Shown: positions 1-8,637, numbered from the stretch's first letter. The stretch is 64,000 nucleotides of DNA from Leptolyngbya sp. NIES-2104 (GCF_001485215.1 NZ_BBWW01000001.1:2232001-2296000), one strand, 5' to 3'. Notes: generated by a model not told the origin, from the sequence alone. Numbers and translations: made by a program.

Positions 1-202
1 CCAGAATCAGAAGCGCATAAAATAAGATTTCGTTAACGCTAAACGTAACACTCAGTTTATCAACCGCATCCCGAATCTGTAGCGGAATGTAAATCCCGAT
101 CGAGTTCACAACCAGCAACGCCAAAACGCCTAAAGTTGCATCTCGCCAATGTGGACGAAGATAAGCCCCTAGTTTTTGAAGTTGCCCCCGCGATCGCGCC
201 AT
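1..202 (-). CDS. ABC transporter permease/ATPase, N-terminal end (partial)
   Basis: An open frame on the minus strand begins with ATG at 200-202 and runs off the left edge, giving about 67 residues. The product starts MARSRGQLQKLGAYLRPHWR and continues into a hydrophobic helix (LGVLALLVVNSIGIYIPLQI). A basic, short cytoplasmic N-terminus followed by a first helix and 'PLQIRDAVDKL' is the usual opening of type-I ABC exporter half-transporters (MsbA/MdlB type). The ATPase domain would lie outside the window, so the substrate cannot be stated. It is divergent from the RarD-like gene, with about 165 bp between them. Confidence 0.6.
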   Translation of the reverse strand, partial: MARSRGQLQKLGAYLRPHWRDATLGVLALLVVNSIGIYIPLQIRDAVDKLSVTFSVNEILFYALLIL

Positions 203-366
203 GATTGATGCCTATTATCAAAACTTCTTTATGTTAGCGCGAATACAAAATCGATCGACATGTCGCCCGCTAGAATTCACTGTGCTGTCAGATTTCAACC
301 GATCTGTATCTGGATGTTGCCTGAAATCAATTGTTAGAATTTCAGCTTGTTCATTGCGTCACTGTT

Positions 367-1257
367 TTGAAAGTTCATTCTGCCTCGAAATCTGGAGCGA
401 TTTACGCGATTCTGGCTTACTCAGCTTGGGGACTGTTTCCCTTGTACTGGAAGTTTCTTACGCAAGTTCCCGCTGTGGAGTTAGTCTGTCATCGGATTGT
501 TTGGTCGATGGTGTTGTTGATCGGATTGCTCGTTGCACAACATCGAATCGCTGAATTTCGCCAGCTTTGGAAATCCCCGAAAGCGATCGCGTCTCTGCTC
601 CTCACCACAACACTGATCGCTGGAAATTGGTGCATTTATATCTATGGCGTAAACTCTGGTCAGATTGTTGAAACCAGTTTGGGCTACTACATCAATCCAT
701 TGGTGACAGTTTCGCTCGGCTCCGTGATTCTGAAAGAGAAGCTGAACGGTGCGAAAAAGGTTGCAGTTTTACTAGCCGCGATCGCGGTTTTCAATTTCAT
801 CTGGCATTTTGGACAAGTTCCCTGGATTGCGATCGCGCTTGCGTTCTCATTCGCCTTGTATGGACTGTTCCGTAAGCTGATCACAGTAACACCGATCGTT
901 GGATTGACGGTAGAAACCTTGTTAGCAACTCCGATCGCGATTGCCTACATCAGTTATGTAGGAGCAACCGGAACTGGAAGTTTTGGAACCAGTTGGCGTG
1001 TTAGTGCATTATTAATCGGCTGTGGAGTTGTCACCGCACTTCCTTTACTTTGGTTTAACAATGCCGCAAAGCGATTACAGCTTTCGACTCTGGGATTCTT
1101 TCAGTATCTTGCTCCGACTCTTCAGCTTTTAATTGGAGTTGCTGTGTATCGAGAGCCGTTTACTGGAATTCATGCGGTGACGTTTTTATTGATTTGGAGT
1201 GCGATCGCGATCTACTCGATCGCATCTTTACAAACCAGAAGAACCTCACAAACCTAA
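367..1257 (+). CDS. rarD: RarD-like EamA-family transporter
   Basis: Inner-membrane permease of the drug/metabolite transporter superfamily. About ten hydrophobic helices are visible. The RarD signature region is present: 'YSAWGLFPLYWK' near the start, 'HRIVWS' and 'NWCIYIYGVNSGQIVETSLG' in the first EamA repeat, and 'FQYLAPTLQLLIGV' in the second. The substrate of RarD proteins is not firmly known. The frame is open from 331 (TTG) and no ATG fits. I prefer the TTG at 367, because family members begin about eight residues before the first helix; 331 is the alternative. No clear ribosome-binding site precedes either. The gene ends at a hairpin shared with yajQ. Confidence 0.75.
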   Translation: MKVHSASKSGAIYAILAYSAWGLFPLYWKFLTQVPAVELVCHRIVWSMVLLIGLLVAQHRIAEFRQLWKSPKAIASLLLTTTLIAGNWCIYIYGVNSGQIVETSLGYYINPLVTVSLGSVILKEKLNGAKKVAVLLAAIAVFNFIWHFGQVPWIAIALAFSFALYGLFRKLITVTPIVGLTVETLLATPIAIAYISYVGATGTGSFGTSWRVSALLIGCGVVTALPLLWFNNAAKRLQLSTLGFFQYLAPTLQLLIGVAVYREPFTGIHAVTFLLIWSAIAIYSIASLQTRRTSQT

Positions 1258-1261
1258 AAAA

Positions 1262-1286
1262 GAACCTCCAGGATGACTGGAGGTTC
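1262..1286 (-). terminator. Intrinsic terminator between rarD and yajQ
   Basis: A perfect 10-bp stem (GAACCTCCAG / CTGGAGGTTC) encloses a 5-nt loop. Read on the minus strand it is followed by a T-run (plus-strand A-run at about 1256-1261), so it best terminates yajQ. The convergent RarD-like gene may also use it. Confidence 0.8.
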
Positions 1287-1292
1287 ATCAAT

Positions 1293-1784
1293 CTATCGAT
1301 AATTTGTAAACTGCAACGCCACTGGGAAATCTTCCTGCTTCATTCGCTGCATGACGACCTGTAAATCATCTTTCGATTTCGCAGAAACCCGAACCACATC
1401 GCCTTGAATCGAACCCTGAACCTTTTTGAACTCATCGCGAATAATTTTCGTAATCTGCTTCGCGATATCCTGACTAATTCCCTTTCTCAGCTTAATTTCT
1501 TGCCGAACGCGGCTTCCACTTGCTGACTCTACTTTGCCATAGTCAAAAATCTTCAGAGATAACTCCCGTTTCGCCGCCCGTTGTTGCATCAAAGTGTGCA
1601 CCGCATCGAGCGTAAATTCGCTGTCGGTATTAATCACGATCGAATCCGCACCCAGTTCGATCTCTGTTTTCGTATCTTTGAGATCGTAGCGGCTCTGGAC
1701 ATCGCGCTTTGTAGTGTCGATCGCGTTGACGAGTTCTTGGCGATCGAAGTCGCTGACAATATCAAACGAAAATGTAGAAGCCAT
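1293..1784 (-). CDS. yajQ: YajQ-family nucleotide-binding protein
   Basis: Small soluble protein of the YajQ/UPF0234 family; some homologues bind cyclic di-GMP, others were described as nucleic-acid or nucleotide binders. The product starts [20 protein letters not shown] and contains the family motifs '[12 protein letters not shown]', '[17 protein letters not shown]' and '[21 protein letters not shown]', ending in 'FTNYR'. Its 163 residues match the usual length. The frame is open two codons upstream (1790), but [10 protein letters not shown] is the conserved N-terminus. A MAPEG-family gene lies 13 bp upstream on the same strand, so the two may be co-transcribed. Confidence 0.92.
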   Translation of the reverse strand: MASTFSFDIVSDFDRQELVNAIDTTKRDVQSRYDLKDTKTEIELGADSIVINTDSEFTLDAVHTLMQQRAAKRELSLKIFDYGKVESASGSRVRQEIKLRKGISQDIAKQITKIIRDEFKKVQGSIQGDVVRVSAKSKDDLQVVMQRMKQEDFPVALQFTNYR

Positions 1785-1797
1785 AAACAAAAAGCTG

Positions 1798-2220
1798 TTA
1801 GAGCGTGCTGATCAAGCTTAGTCCGATTAGCGTAAAGCTGCAAAGTGACCCGACCGCAAACATCAGCGATCGCCCAATGGGAATGTTCAAAATGTAAAAT
1901 ATCGGAAATAAAAATCGCGCAACAATCCACAGAATCGCTGCCCATCCTGCGACTTCCGAAGTTTGATTCGTGATATATGCCATCAGTGCCGCCGCTGCAA
2001 AAATCGGAAACGCTTCTAGCGCGTTCTGATGTGCCCAGGTTGCACGTTTTCCATAGTCGGGCAATTGGTCAAAGAATGCACGAGGAGCGGATTGCATTTC
2101 TTTGGTGTAGCCCATTTGTACCCGTGCATAACCAACCACCAGAAACGGCAGATAGATCCAAACGACTGCAACCGCGATCGCAATCAGGAGCAAACTCGGA
2201 ACAGGGAATCCAAACAACAT
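1798..2220 (-). CDS. MAPEG-family membrane protein
   Basis: Protein of 140 residues with four hydrophobic segments and the MAPEG pattern: an N-terminal helix, a polar loop '[20 protein letters not shown]' with the conserved '[17 protein letters not shown]', then '[20 protein letters not shown]'. MAPEG proteins include microsomal glutathione S-transferases; bacterial members are mostly uncharacterised. The gene lies between yajQ and the SLOG-like gene on the same strand with gaps of 13 and 3 bp, which suggests one transcription unit. The substrate is unknown. Confidence 0.8.
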   Translation of the reverse strand: MLFGFPVPSLLLIAIAVAVVWIYLPFLVVGYARVQMGYTKEMQSAPRAFFDQLPDYGKRATWAHQNALEAFPIFAAAALMAYITNQTSEVAGWAAILWIVARFLFPIFYILNIPIGRSLMFAVGSLCSFTLIGLSLISTL

Positions 2221-2223
2221 AAA

Positions 2224-2751
2224 TTAATCAAAATAAAACAAGGTCACAACTTTGCGCTGGTCTTCCGCATCTCGGCAGGTTTGCAGCAAAGTATGGCTAT
2301 CGTGGAACGCAAAAGAAATCAACTGCTGACAGCGAGAAATGATTTCTTGGTTACAAAGGGCACTAGCTTCACCGAGAGAGAGCGAATTGTTTTCAGGACA
2401 TTCGACTAAGTGCATGACGGTTTCAAGCTGGTCACGCGATTCGCGTGGCTGTCGATCGAGTCCCTGCGGCAAAATCACCGTCAGCATCGACGGATCGGCT
2501 CTTAATGCACCCCGGATCACCGCAAAATTGGTTCCGGTCGAACCTGAAGTAATCACGCGATTTCCTTCCAGCACCAAGGCATAAGTCATCATTTCAATTA
2601 GCGTTTGGTGCGTAATCGGAACGTGACGCGAACCGAGAATGGCGATTCGCTTAGACCCGGTTTGCTGAATCGTGGCTAGTTCTTGTAAAAAATCGTCTAC
2701 CTTGGGTAGATCGTCGATCGACTGACTCAAAGGATGTACATCGGTTGACAA
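2224..2751 (-). CDS. SLOG/DprA-like Rossmann protein
   Basis: Soluble 175-residue protein with a nucleotide-binding Rossmann-type core. 'KRIAILGSRHVPITHQTLIE' opens the fold and 'VITSGSTGTNFAVIRGAL' supplies the Gly/Ser/Thr-rich second loop, followed by 'LTVILPQGLDRQP'. This matches the DprA/Smf-like SLOG superfamily, which cyanobacterial genomes often label DNA recombination-mediator protein A. It is much shorter than true DprA, and its ligand and role are unknown. It is the first gene of a likely three-gene unit with the MAPEG protein and yajQ. The promoter should lie in 2752-2906, where I see no recognisable operator. Confidence 0.65.
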   Translation of the reverse strand: MSTDVHPLSQSIDDLPKVDDFLQELATIQQTGSKRIAILGSRHVPITHQTLIEMMTYALVLEGNRVITSGSTGTNFAVIRGALRADPSMLTVILPQGLDRQPRESRDQLETVMHLVECPENNSLSLGEASALCNQEIISRCQQLISFAFHDSHTLLQTCRDAEDQRKVVTLFYFD

Positions 2752-2906
2752 CGCCGCTCATTGTATCAGATACCTTTGACATCCGCGTGATTTGCAAACA
2801 GTTCGAGAACTTTACCGCATCAAGCGATGTCATCTTTCTCGTATCGAATGCCACGTCGAAGAACGAGACACTGGTATTATTTGCGATTAGAAGTTGATTT
2901 GAAACC

Positions 2907-4466
2907 TTACCAAGTCACGCGATCGCGTAGTCGCTCGATCGACTTTTTACCCACACCAGGAACGCGATCGAGATCTTCAAGAGAGTGAAACGGTCGAGCT
3001 TGAATCATTCGTTTTGCCAATCCCGCACCTACTCCCGGTAACGCTTCTAATTCAGCTTGAGTCGCAGTATTCAAATTCACCCGACCCTCTGTTCTTGCGG
3101 TCGGAGGACATTGTTTTTGTTGTGCTTCTACTTTTCGTTGAATTGCAGGAGGAACACCCAGAATTGAATTTGCATAGAGTCGATCGAACTCCCGCTGAAA
3201 ATGTGCAGCAACAGTTGAACTGCGAATGATCAATAGCGTTTCGTCATTATCCCGATTCGCTGAATCCGTCCAATTGTGTGAGCCTGTGATCACTGTTTGT
3301 CGATCGACAATTCCAAACTTGTGATGCAATAAATCTCCGGGTGGAAGCTGCGGTACACCAACAGTTTTCAGCGGGATTTGCCGGGGTCGATTGTTCAGTT
3401 CCCACTTACAACTATCACTCAGTGCCACTCCTAACATATCTAGAGCTTCACTATACGATCGATAGGCGAATGTTGGTTCAATCAAGGCTCGAATGTTAGT
3501 ACGAGTTTCGATCGAATTGACTAAATCCTGATCTGAAAACACAAACAAAGCTAAATCAATGGATTGCGTGGATTGTTGTAGTGTCTTTGCAATTAAACCA
3601 TTCGAGGTCTGCTCCCAAGGCACAGTGGCAGAATTTGGAGAGAAATGCAGATCAATCAGAGTTTCGCCAATCTTGAACTGTTGAACGGGACGAGCGGGTT
3701 TTTTGACTCCAAATTTGCGATCGCGCCACATCAATTCAAATTCTTCAGTAAATGCCCGTGATAGTTCAACACTATCAATTTTCAAAAGATTGTTTGCATT
3801 TCCACGACTGGTAGCACGTGCGAAATCACCGTGAACATCAGAAGGTGTGAGATTAGCCGAAGTGACGATCGTGGTTTTCCCATCAATCACCATAAATTTG
3901 TGGTGCATCAACCCACTGCCGCGACTTCCATCAGCCCGATCATCAATTCGTGAAATCTTTGCATTATCTAAAATTACTAACGCATCTTGATCGCGAATTT
4001 CTTCTTCACTCAGTTCACCATCTCGATTTTGGTCGATTAGCGATCGCGCTTCCTCATATCTCGCTTTCTCTCGTTCTGGTAACTTCTCAATCTCCGCTCT
4101 CGTATACGCACTATAAGGACGAGCATACTCATGTTCTAGAATCACTCGAACTGTAACCCCAGATGCCGCTCGATCGCGCAACGCCTTCGCCACATTCGGC
4201 AACCGAAATTCTTGAACTGCGACATCAATGCTCGAAGTCGCAGATGCAATGGTTTGAATTAAAACTTGCTCTAAATCACTGCCCGATCGCGTAATTTTCC
4301 GATATGGCTCCGTGTATTCAGCCGATTGATCCTGATTCATGAAAACCTGAATATTCGGATCTTGTGGCAGCGAAGTTAGACGAACATTCGACGAAGAAGC
4401 CGCTTTACATGCCGTCAACAGTGCCACACAGAGACTAAACTGGAGAAAGTGTTTGAGTCTATCCAC
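2907..4466 (-). CDS. Phospholipase D-fold lipoprotein with EF-hand loop and C-terminal helix-hairpin-helix
   Basis: Predicted exported lipoprotein of 519 residues. A signal peptide ends in the lipobox LLTAC (Cys20). Two phospholipase D/nuclease HKD motifs follow: HHKFMVID (His189, Lys190, Asp195) and HHKFGIVD (His382, Lys383, Asp388), each with a downstream 'TSANLT' or 'GSHNWT' element. A canonical EF-hand-type loop (DQNRDGELSEEE, 145-156) is inserted in the first half. The C-terminus (463-519) is a ComEA-like double helix-hairpin-helix, 'VNLNTATQAELEALPGVG' then 'VPGVGKKSIERL', which normally binds DNA. The most economical reading is an envelope-anchored nuclease acting on extracellular DNA. 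A phospholipase is the alternative. Confidence 0.8.
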   Translation of the reverse strand: MDRLKHFLQFSLCVALLTACKAASSSNVRLTSLPQDPNIQVFMNQDQSAEYTEPYRKITRSGSDLEQVLIQTIASATSSIDVAVQEFRLPNVAKALRDRAASGVTVRVILEHEYARPYSAYTRAEIEKLPEREKARYEEARSLIDQNRDGELSEEEIRDQDALVILDNAKISRIDDRADGSRGSGLMHHKFMVIDGKTTIVTSANLTPSDVHGDFARATSRGNANNLLKIDSVELSRAFTEEFELMWRDRKFGVKKPARPVQQFKIGETLIDLHFSPNSATVPWEQTSNGLIAKTLQQSTQSIDLALFVFSDQDLVNSIETRTNIRALIEPTFAYRSYSEALDMLGVALSDSCKWELNNRPRQIPLKTVGVPQLPPGDLLHHKFGIVDRQTVITGSHNWTDSANRDNDETLLIIRSSTVAAHFQREFDRLYANSILGVPPAIQRKVEAQQKQCPPTARTEGRVNLNTATQAELEALPGVGAGLAKRMIQARPFHSLEDLDRVPGVGKKSIERLRDRVTW

Positions 4467-4550
4467 AAGCTAGATTGCCCCACAAAACGAAGCTGTTATT
4501 TTCAAAACAGCACCCGTAGCATACCCATTTTTCTCTAGTCAACACCGCTC

Positions 4551-5720
4551 ATGCAAATCTACCTCGATTACAGTGCGACCACACCCACACGACCCGAAGC
4601 GATCGCGCTGATGCAGCAAGTTTTGACAGAGCAATGGGGTAATCCGTCGAGCCTGCACGTCTGGGGAAATCGCGCCGCCACAGTTCTAGAACGATCGCGG
4701 GTTCAAGTCGCTCGACTGATCAACGCACCCGAAGAATCGATCGTCTTCACCTCTGGCGGCACTGAATCGAATAATCTCGCCATCATGGGCATCGCGCACC
4801 AATACAGCACACCGCAGCACATCATCATTTCGCGCGTGGAGCATTCTGCCATCTCAGAACCCGCCCGACTTCTAGAGCAATGGGGCTGGGAAGTGACACG
4901 CCTACCTGTCAACGTTTTCGGACAAGTAAATCCTACCGATTTACAGATTGCATTGCGATCGAACACGGTTCTCGTCTCCATCATCTACGGGCAGAGCGAA
5001 GTCGGAACCCTTCAACCGATCGCCCAACTCGGTCAAATCGTTCGCAATCATGGGGCACTCTTCCACACCGATGCCGTTCAAGTCGCGGGAAGATTGCCGA
5101 TCGATGTTCAACAGCTACCGATCGATTTACTCTCGCTTTCGAGCCACAAACTCTACGGTTCTCAAGGAGCTGGAGCGCTCTATGTTCATCCAGGTGTGGA
5201 ATTAGTGCCGCTGCTCGGTGGAGGTGGACAGGAAGGAAAACTTCGATCGGGCACTCAAGCGTTACCTACGATCGCAAGTTTCGGAATCGCTGCGGAATTA
5301 AGCGCCCAAGAATTACCCACCGAAACCCCGCGATTGATTCGATTACGCGATCGATTATTCGATCAGCTTTCGGATGTGCCTGAATTGGTTGTAACTGGCG
5401 ATCGGATTCACCGCTTACCGCATCATGTGAGTTTCTGTTTACCCGATGCGGATGGCGAAACCCTAAACGGAAAAGTTCTCGTGCGGCAAATGAATCTTGC
5501 GGGAATTGGCATTAGTGCAGGGGCTGCCTGTAGTAGTGGCACATTAAAGCCAAGTCCAATTTTATTAGCGATGGGACACAGCGATCGAGCTGCAAAATCA
5601 GGAATCCGCCTAACCCTGGGACGATATACGATCGAGGAAGATATTGACTGGACAGCGATGGTGTTAAAGCAAATCTTGGCGCGACTGCAACCGCAAAAAC
5701 AGCCCTGTGAATGCGTTTAA
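4551..5720 (+). CDS. Cysteine desulfurase, NifS/IscS family
   Basis: PLP-dependent enzyme that removes sulfur from cysteine for Fe-S cluster and thio-cofactor assembly. The 389-residue product starts MQIYLDYSATTPTRPEA. It carries the PLP lysine in SSHKLYG (Lys200), the cofactor region 'TSGGTESNNLAI' and 'HTDAVQ', and the active cysteine in GISAGAACSSGTLKPSP (Cys327), whose short loop is typical of group-I NifS/IscS rather than SufS. One detail differs from most relatives: the usual 'NNEVG' reads GQSEVG. The gene stands alone, divergent from the lipoprotein gene; no iscU or nifU is adjacent. Cyanobacteria carry several paralogues, so I assign no specific symbol. Confidence 0.9.
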   Translation: MQIYLDYSATTPTRPEAIALMQQVLTEQWGNPSSLHVWGNRAATVLERSRVQVARLINAPEESIVFTSGGTESNNLAIMGIAHQYSTPQHIIISRVEHSAISEPARLLEQWGWEVTRLPVNVFGQVNPTDLQIALRSNTVLVSIIYGQSEVGTLQPIAQLGQIVRNHGALFHTDAVQVAGRLPIDVQQLPIDLLSLSSHKLYGSQGAGALYVHPGVELVPLLGGGGQEGKLRSGTQALPTIASFGIAAELSAQELPTETPRLIRLRDRLFDQLSDVPELVVTGDRIHRLPHHVSFCLPDADGETLNGKVLVRQMNLAGIGISAGAACSSGTLKPSPILLAMGHSDRAAKSGIRLTLGRYTIEEDIDWTAMVLKQILARLQPQKQPCECV

Positions 5721-5773
5721 GCACAAATTCATTAAGGATGTGAATCGCGATTGACTAAAACAAACCACGCTAA

Positions 5774-6147
5774 TCAAGGAAACACCAACCGTCTAATCGT
5801 TACCTCTCCACCTGCAACGCCTTGAATGTTCAATTCGTAGCCTTCAAGTAGTGCCATTCCAACTAAGGGGTCTGTCTCTGATTCATTGATCTCGATCGTT
5901 CTAATCTGACCATCCCAAATTACAAAACCTTCATACACATTGAACATACATAAGCTTGCATCCCCTAAAACGCCTTCTGCATATACCAAGTTAAATTCAG
6001 CGTCGTGATAATCCTTGAGGGCAACGTCAGAAAACTCGTATAACCTGTATCAATCACTGCTCGAATTCCTTGAGCTTGACGGTTTTCACCCAACACTGCA
6101 AATTGTACGATCGCTTCTCGATTCGCATTCACCCGCCCATTCATCAT
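5774..6147 (-). pseudogene. Retropepsin-like (clan AA) aspartic protease, frameshifted
   Basis: Two overlapping minus-strand frames together make one small protease. The upstream frame (start 6147) reads MMNGRVNANREAIVQFAVLG and then 'AVIDTGYTSFLTLP', whose DTG is the aspartic-protease active site, and dies at 5965 just after 'LNLTWY'. The downstream frame continues as 'AEGVLGDASLCMFNVYEGF' and 'DPLVGMALLEGYELNI', the normal family C-terminus, ending at 5774. The break is near 5980-5990 and fits loss of one base, or a sequencing error. Its start overlaps the stop of the upstream small gene by ATGA, the usual pairing for this family. Confidence 0.7.
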
Positions 6148-6422
6148 ACGGAAGTTGTGGGAGCGCGAAACCCAAAGCGGTGAACGCCACGATGTCCAAT
6201 CCGAATTCCAAAGATTTGAGCATCAGGATGACGTTTCAACAACCTCTTTGCAGCGCTCAGGCTGTCTTCAGCGATTTCAAAGGCTCCTGTTTCAATGTCG
6301 ATCGCAATGATTTTGCCCGTGTTTTCTGGCTCGACTTGCGATCGTAGTTGAGTATCGTAGATTTCATTTCCACGTCGCGAAAATTCTTCTTTGCTGTAGC
6401 GGGGTTGTCGCGTTGTCATCAA
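6144..6422 (-). CDS. Small conserved cyanobacterial protein paired with the clan AA protease
   Basis: Protein of 92 residues, starting MMTTRQPRYSKEEFSRRGNE and containing 'GKIIAIDIETGAFEIAEDSL' and 'AKRLLKRHPDAQIFGIRIG'. This arrangement (acidic N-terminal half, 'IDIETG', then a basic C-terminus with an RIG motif) recurs in cyanobacteria directly upstream of small retropepsin-like proteases. Here too the stop and the protease start overlap in an ATGA at 6144-6147. The gene may be the partner or substrate in an addiction-like module, but no function has been shown and its protease is frameshifted here. Confidence 0.65.
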   Translation of the reverse strand: MMTTRQPRYSKEEFSRRGNEIYDTQLRSQVEPENTGKIIAIDIETGAFEIAEDSLSAAKRLLKRHPDAQIFGIRIGHRGVHRFGFRAPTTSV

Positions 6423-6519
6423 CTCGAAAAGGCTGTAGACGATATCCTCATTCTACTTCTAAGAACAAGTCGCTTTCTGATAAAGTGTAGCACGTACATT
6501 ATTTAGACCAAACGAGCTT

Positions 6520-6840
6520 GTGGATAGGATTCCAGACGAAGCGATCGTCGTTCGAGGTGGACGCAATCGCCCTGAAGATATTCGACGCAGCATTGGAACT
6601 CATCCCAGTGGCATTACAGGAATTTCAGTAGAATGTGGAGAAGGGCTTTCTGTTGAAGAATTGTCCGCATCGGTTCCGCATGGACAAGTCGGTGTAACGA
6701 CAGTTGGATCAGTTCGAGAGATGGGAGGCGATGTCATCCGAACGTCTGGGAGGAGTCCATACCACGCAACACTAACGGGTTTGATTCCTGATGAGATTAG
6801 TCTTCTTCTGACTCCGACAATCCCAAATCCATCGCAGTAA
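6520..6840 (+). CDS. Hypothetical protein in accessory cluster
   Basis: Soluble 106-residue protein of unknown function, using GTG at 6520; no ATG or clear ribosome-binding site is present. It reads MDRIPDEAIVVRGGRNRPED and later 'HPSGITGISVECGEGLS', 'GQVGVTTVGSVREMGGDVI' and 'SPYHATLTGL'. The regular Gly spacing and the conserved-looking 'RTSGRSPYHAT' suggest a folded domain, perhaps of a small effector or toxin, but I do not recognise the family. The next gene begins 22 bp downstream, so it probably heads a short operon. It is divergent from the protease pair. Confidence 0.55.
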   Translation: MDRIPDEAIVVRGGRNRPEDIRRSIGTHPSGITGISVECGEGLSVEELSASVPHGQVGVTTVGSVREMGGDVIRTSGRSPYHATLTGLIPDEISLLLTPTIPNPSQ

Positions 6841-6862
6841 TCTTCTTGAACAGGAGTGATTT

Positions 6863-7123
6863 ATGAGTGTTTCTAGAGTGTTCGTTGATTTTCACAATGC
6901 CGATGAACAGGGACGCTTACGGCTGAACTGTATTGGCGCGATCGAGGATTTGGCGCGTCAGCAAGCAGAGCTAGAAAATGGTCAACCGCTCACGCTCTAC
7001 AGTGAAGATTTGGAAGTGGATGGCGTTGTCCAATTTTCAGAAGAAGAGAAAGTATGGGTTGCTGTGATTGATTGGAACCAAATTCGACAGGTTGAACCTT
7101 TGATGGCTCAGAGTCAGAATTAA
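6863..7123 (+). CDS. Small conserved cyanobacterial hypothetical protein
   Basis: Protein of 86 residues, acidic and soluble, starting MSVSRVFVDFHNADEQGRLR, with 'LTLYSEDLEVDGVVQFSEEE' and 'WVAVIDWNQIRQV'. The ATG at 6863 follows AGGAG at 6850-6854 with good spacing, which fixes the start. It lies 22 bp after the preceding gene and just ahead of the next small gene. I recognise this as a small family frequent in cyanobacteria with no known function. Confidence 0.65.
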   Translation: MSVSRVFVDFHNADEQGRLRLNCIGAIEDLARQQAELENGQPLTLYSEDLEVDGVVQFSEEEKVWVAVIDWNQIRQVEPLMAQSQN

Positions 7124-7145
7124 TCAGGTGAAGAGACACACATCG

Positions 7146-7349
7146 ATGGAAGACAACACAGAATTTTCAGCAGAAAGCTTCCGCAAATCTTGGCAGCAAG
7201 CGATGAACGGGCAGACTTTACCGCTTGCTCAACTGTTCGAGGATATTGATCAAGCAGAAGTTCCTAAATTTGGAAGTGCTAAGGGCTTGATAAAAATATC
7301 GGATGATTTTGATGAGCCGTTAGAGGATTTTGAGGAATACGCTCCATAG
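7146..7349 (+). CDS. Small antitoxin-like protein
   Basis: Protein of 67 residues, MEDNTEFSAESFRKSWQQAM followed by 'TLPLAQLFEDIDQ' and a very acidic tail (DDFDEPLEDFEEY). The 'ESFRKSWQQAM.G.TLP..QLFEDID' pattern is common among short cyanobacterial proteins that sit next to toxin genes, so an antitoxin role is possible. No toxin is identified beside it. The frame is open from a GTG at 7128, but the ATG at 7146 fits the conserved N-terminus better. The stretch 7350-7516 before the next gene shows no recognisable element. Confidence 0.5.
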   Translation: MEDNTEFSAESFRKSWQQAMNGQTLPLAQLFEDIDQAEVPKFGSAKGLIKISDDFDEPLEDFEEYAP

Positions 7350-7516
7350 AGGCTGATTATTGCGATCGCAGCACTCGGTCAATCAGACAAAGCGCGATCA
7401 ACTTTTTCCGGCGAATACTGAGTTAAGCGATCAATTACAAAGACGAGTTGGTTGATAAGTCCAGAGAGTTTTCTATCTGAGCAGGGCACTCTTCTACAAG
7501 AACTCAAGAGGCTTTT

Positions 7517-8158
7517 ATGGCGATCGATACAGCGAATTTGCAGGATCAGCTTACAGAAAAGATGATTGGATTGTTTGAGTCGGTGGTGGAAGAGCGAAAG
7601 AAGTATTACTTGACTAATCCAGAAAAGATTCCAACCCAGCGCGATGCTCGATCTATCATTTCTGGATACGCTAATACAAACTCCGTAATCTCTGGCGGCT
7701 TCAACATCATTCCTGGTCCTTTAGGAATGGCTGCTGCAATTCCAGAGATTTTATTGATCGTCAGAAATCAGGTAGTGATGATCTACGATCTTGGTGTAGC
7801 GTACGGCAAAAAAGAATTCTTGGACAAGGATCTTTTGGCTACTGTTTTTGCATACGCTATAGGACGGGGTGGATTGGGCGTGTTAGTCATGTATGGTGGA
7901 AAAGTTCTAATCAAACAGATTTCAGCCAGACTCTTCCCAAAGGTTGTCCAAGTTATCGCTGGTCAAGTTGTACAGCGATTCATCAGCTCAATGGTCGGCA
8001 AATGGCTACCAATTGTAGGCGCGGCAGCAATGGCTACTTGGTCAAACTACTCTACTCGCGAGATTGGTAAAAAGGCGAGCGAGATTTTTGAGAAGAACAT
8101 TGAACATTCTTCAGAGGTGGTAGACACTTTACAGGTAGCTGAAGCTGACATTGCTTAA
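7517..8158 (+). CDS. EcsC-like membrane-associated protein
   Basis: Protein of 213 residues. A polar N-terminus (LTEKMIGLFESVVEERKKYY) is followed by a glycine-rich hydrophobic segment 'GFNIIPGPLGMAAAIPEILL', then 'NQVVMIYDLGVAYGKK' and two more apolar stretches ('GGLGVLVMYGGK', 'LPIVGAAAMATWSNYSTREI'). The 'Q..MI.DLG.AYGKK' core resembles EcsC-family proteins, whose biochemical role is unclear. It ends with a helical acidic tail. The gene is likely a separate unit from the small genes upstream. The EcsC assignment is by pattern only. Confidence 0.55.
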   Translation: MAIDTANLQDQLTEKMIGLFESVVEERKKYYLTNPEKIPTQRDARSIISGYANTNSVISGGFNIIPGPLGMAAAIPEILLIVRNQVVMIYDLGVAYGKKEFLDKDLLATVFAYAIGRGGLGVLVMYGGKVLIKQISARLFPKVVQVIAGQVVQRFISSMVGKWLPIVGAAAMATWSNYSTREIGKKASEIFEKNIEHSSEVVDTLQVAEADIA

Positions 8159-8228
8159 CTCACTTATCTATTGAGTTGATTGACCATGACCCGATGGTCA
8201 CTACTTCCCTAATTTCAACTCGCTTTTT

Positions 8229-8567
8229 TCACGCCATCCCAAACCCTGTATACTGCCGCAGTTTGGGATGGCGAAATCCAAGCACGATCGCTGATTTAGG
8301 AATACCCGCTTCGACCAAATCCATAGCGATTCCTTCCTCGGTATCATTGTATTGAATCCAGACTTTATCCTCGATTAAGCTTAAATGAATCGGTGTGGCA
8401 TGAAGATAACTATCACCGTTCCAACCAATATCTAAAACTAAATATTGTCCTCGATCGTCATCAAACAGAACTTGCGAGTCATACCCATCAGGAAACTTCG
8501 CCCGATAGTCCGCGTGTTCCTGAAGCACTTTCTTGATAATCGCTTGATAGTTTAGTTGGGTATCCAT
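8229..8567 (-). CDS. xisI: XisI-family protein (orphan)
   Basis: Protein of 112 residues matching the fdxN-element excision controlling factor XisI: it begins MDTQLNYQAIIKKVLQEHAD and contains 'YLVLDIGWNGDSYLHATPIH', 'KVWIQYNDTEEGIAMDLVEAG' in two parts, and the C-terminal 'IVLGFRHPKLRQYTGFG'. XisI is normally encoded directly behind xisH. Here no xisH precedes it: the upstream stretch carries a broken DUF6888 gene on the other strand. Most cyanobacteria hold many xisH/xisI copies unrelated to an fdxN element, so a role in excision should not be assumed. Confidence 0.85.
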   Translation of the reverse strand: MDTQLNYQAIIKKVLQEHADYRAKFPDGYDSQVLFDDDRGQYLVLDIGWNGDSYLHATPIHLSLIEDKVWIQYNDTEEGIAMDLVEAGIPKSAIVLGFRHPKLRQYTGFGMA

Positions 8568-8637
8568 TGGTCGATCGCCCTATTAAATCTGATCCAAAGT
8601 AAGATGCTACACTTGTACGAATGAGTGTGGTACGAGT

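Noticed and set aside
4880-5383. 167-residue frame within the cysteine desulfurase gene
   Set aside because: Out-of-frame shadow; Arg/Ser-rich, a common artefact of HIP1-rich DNA.
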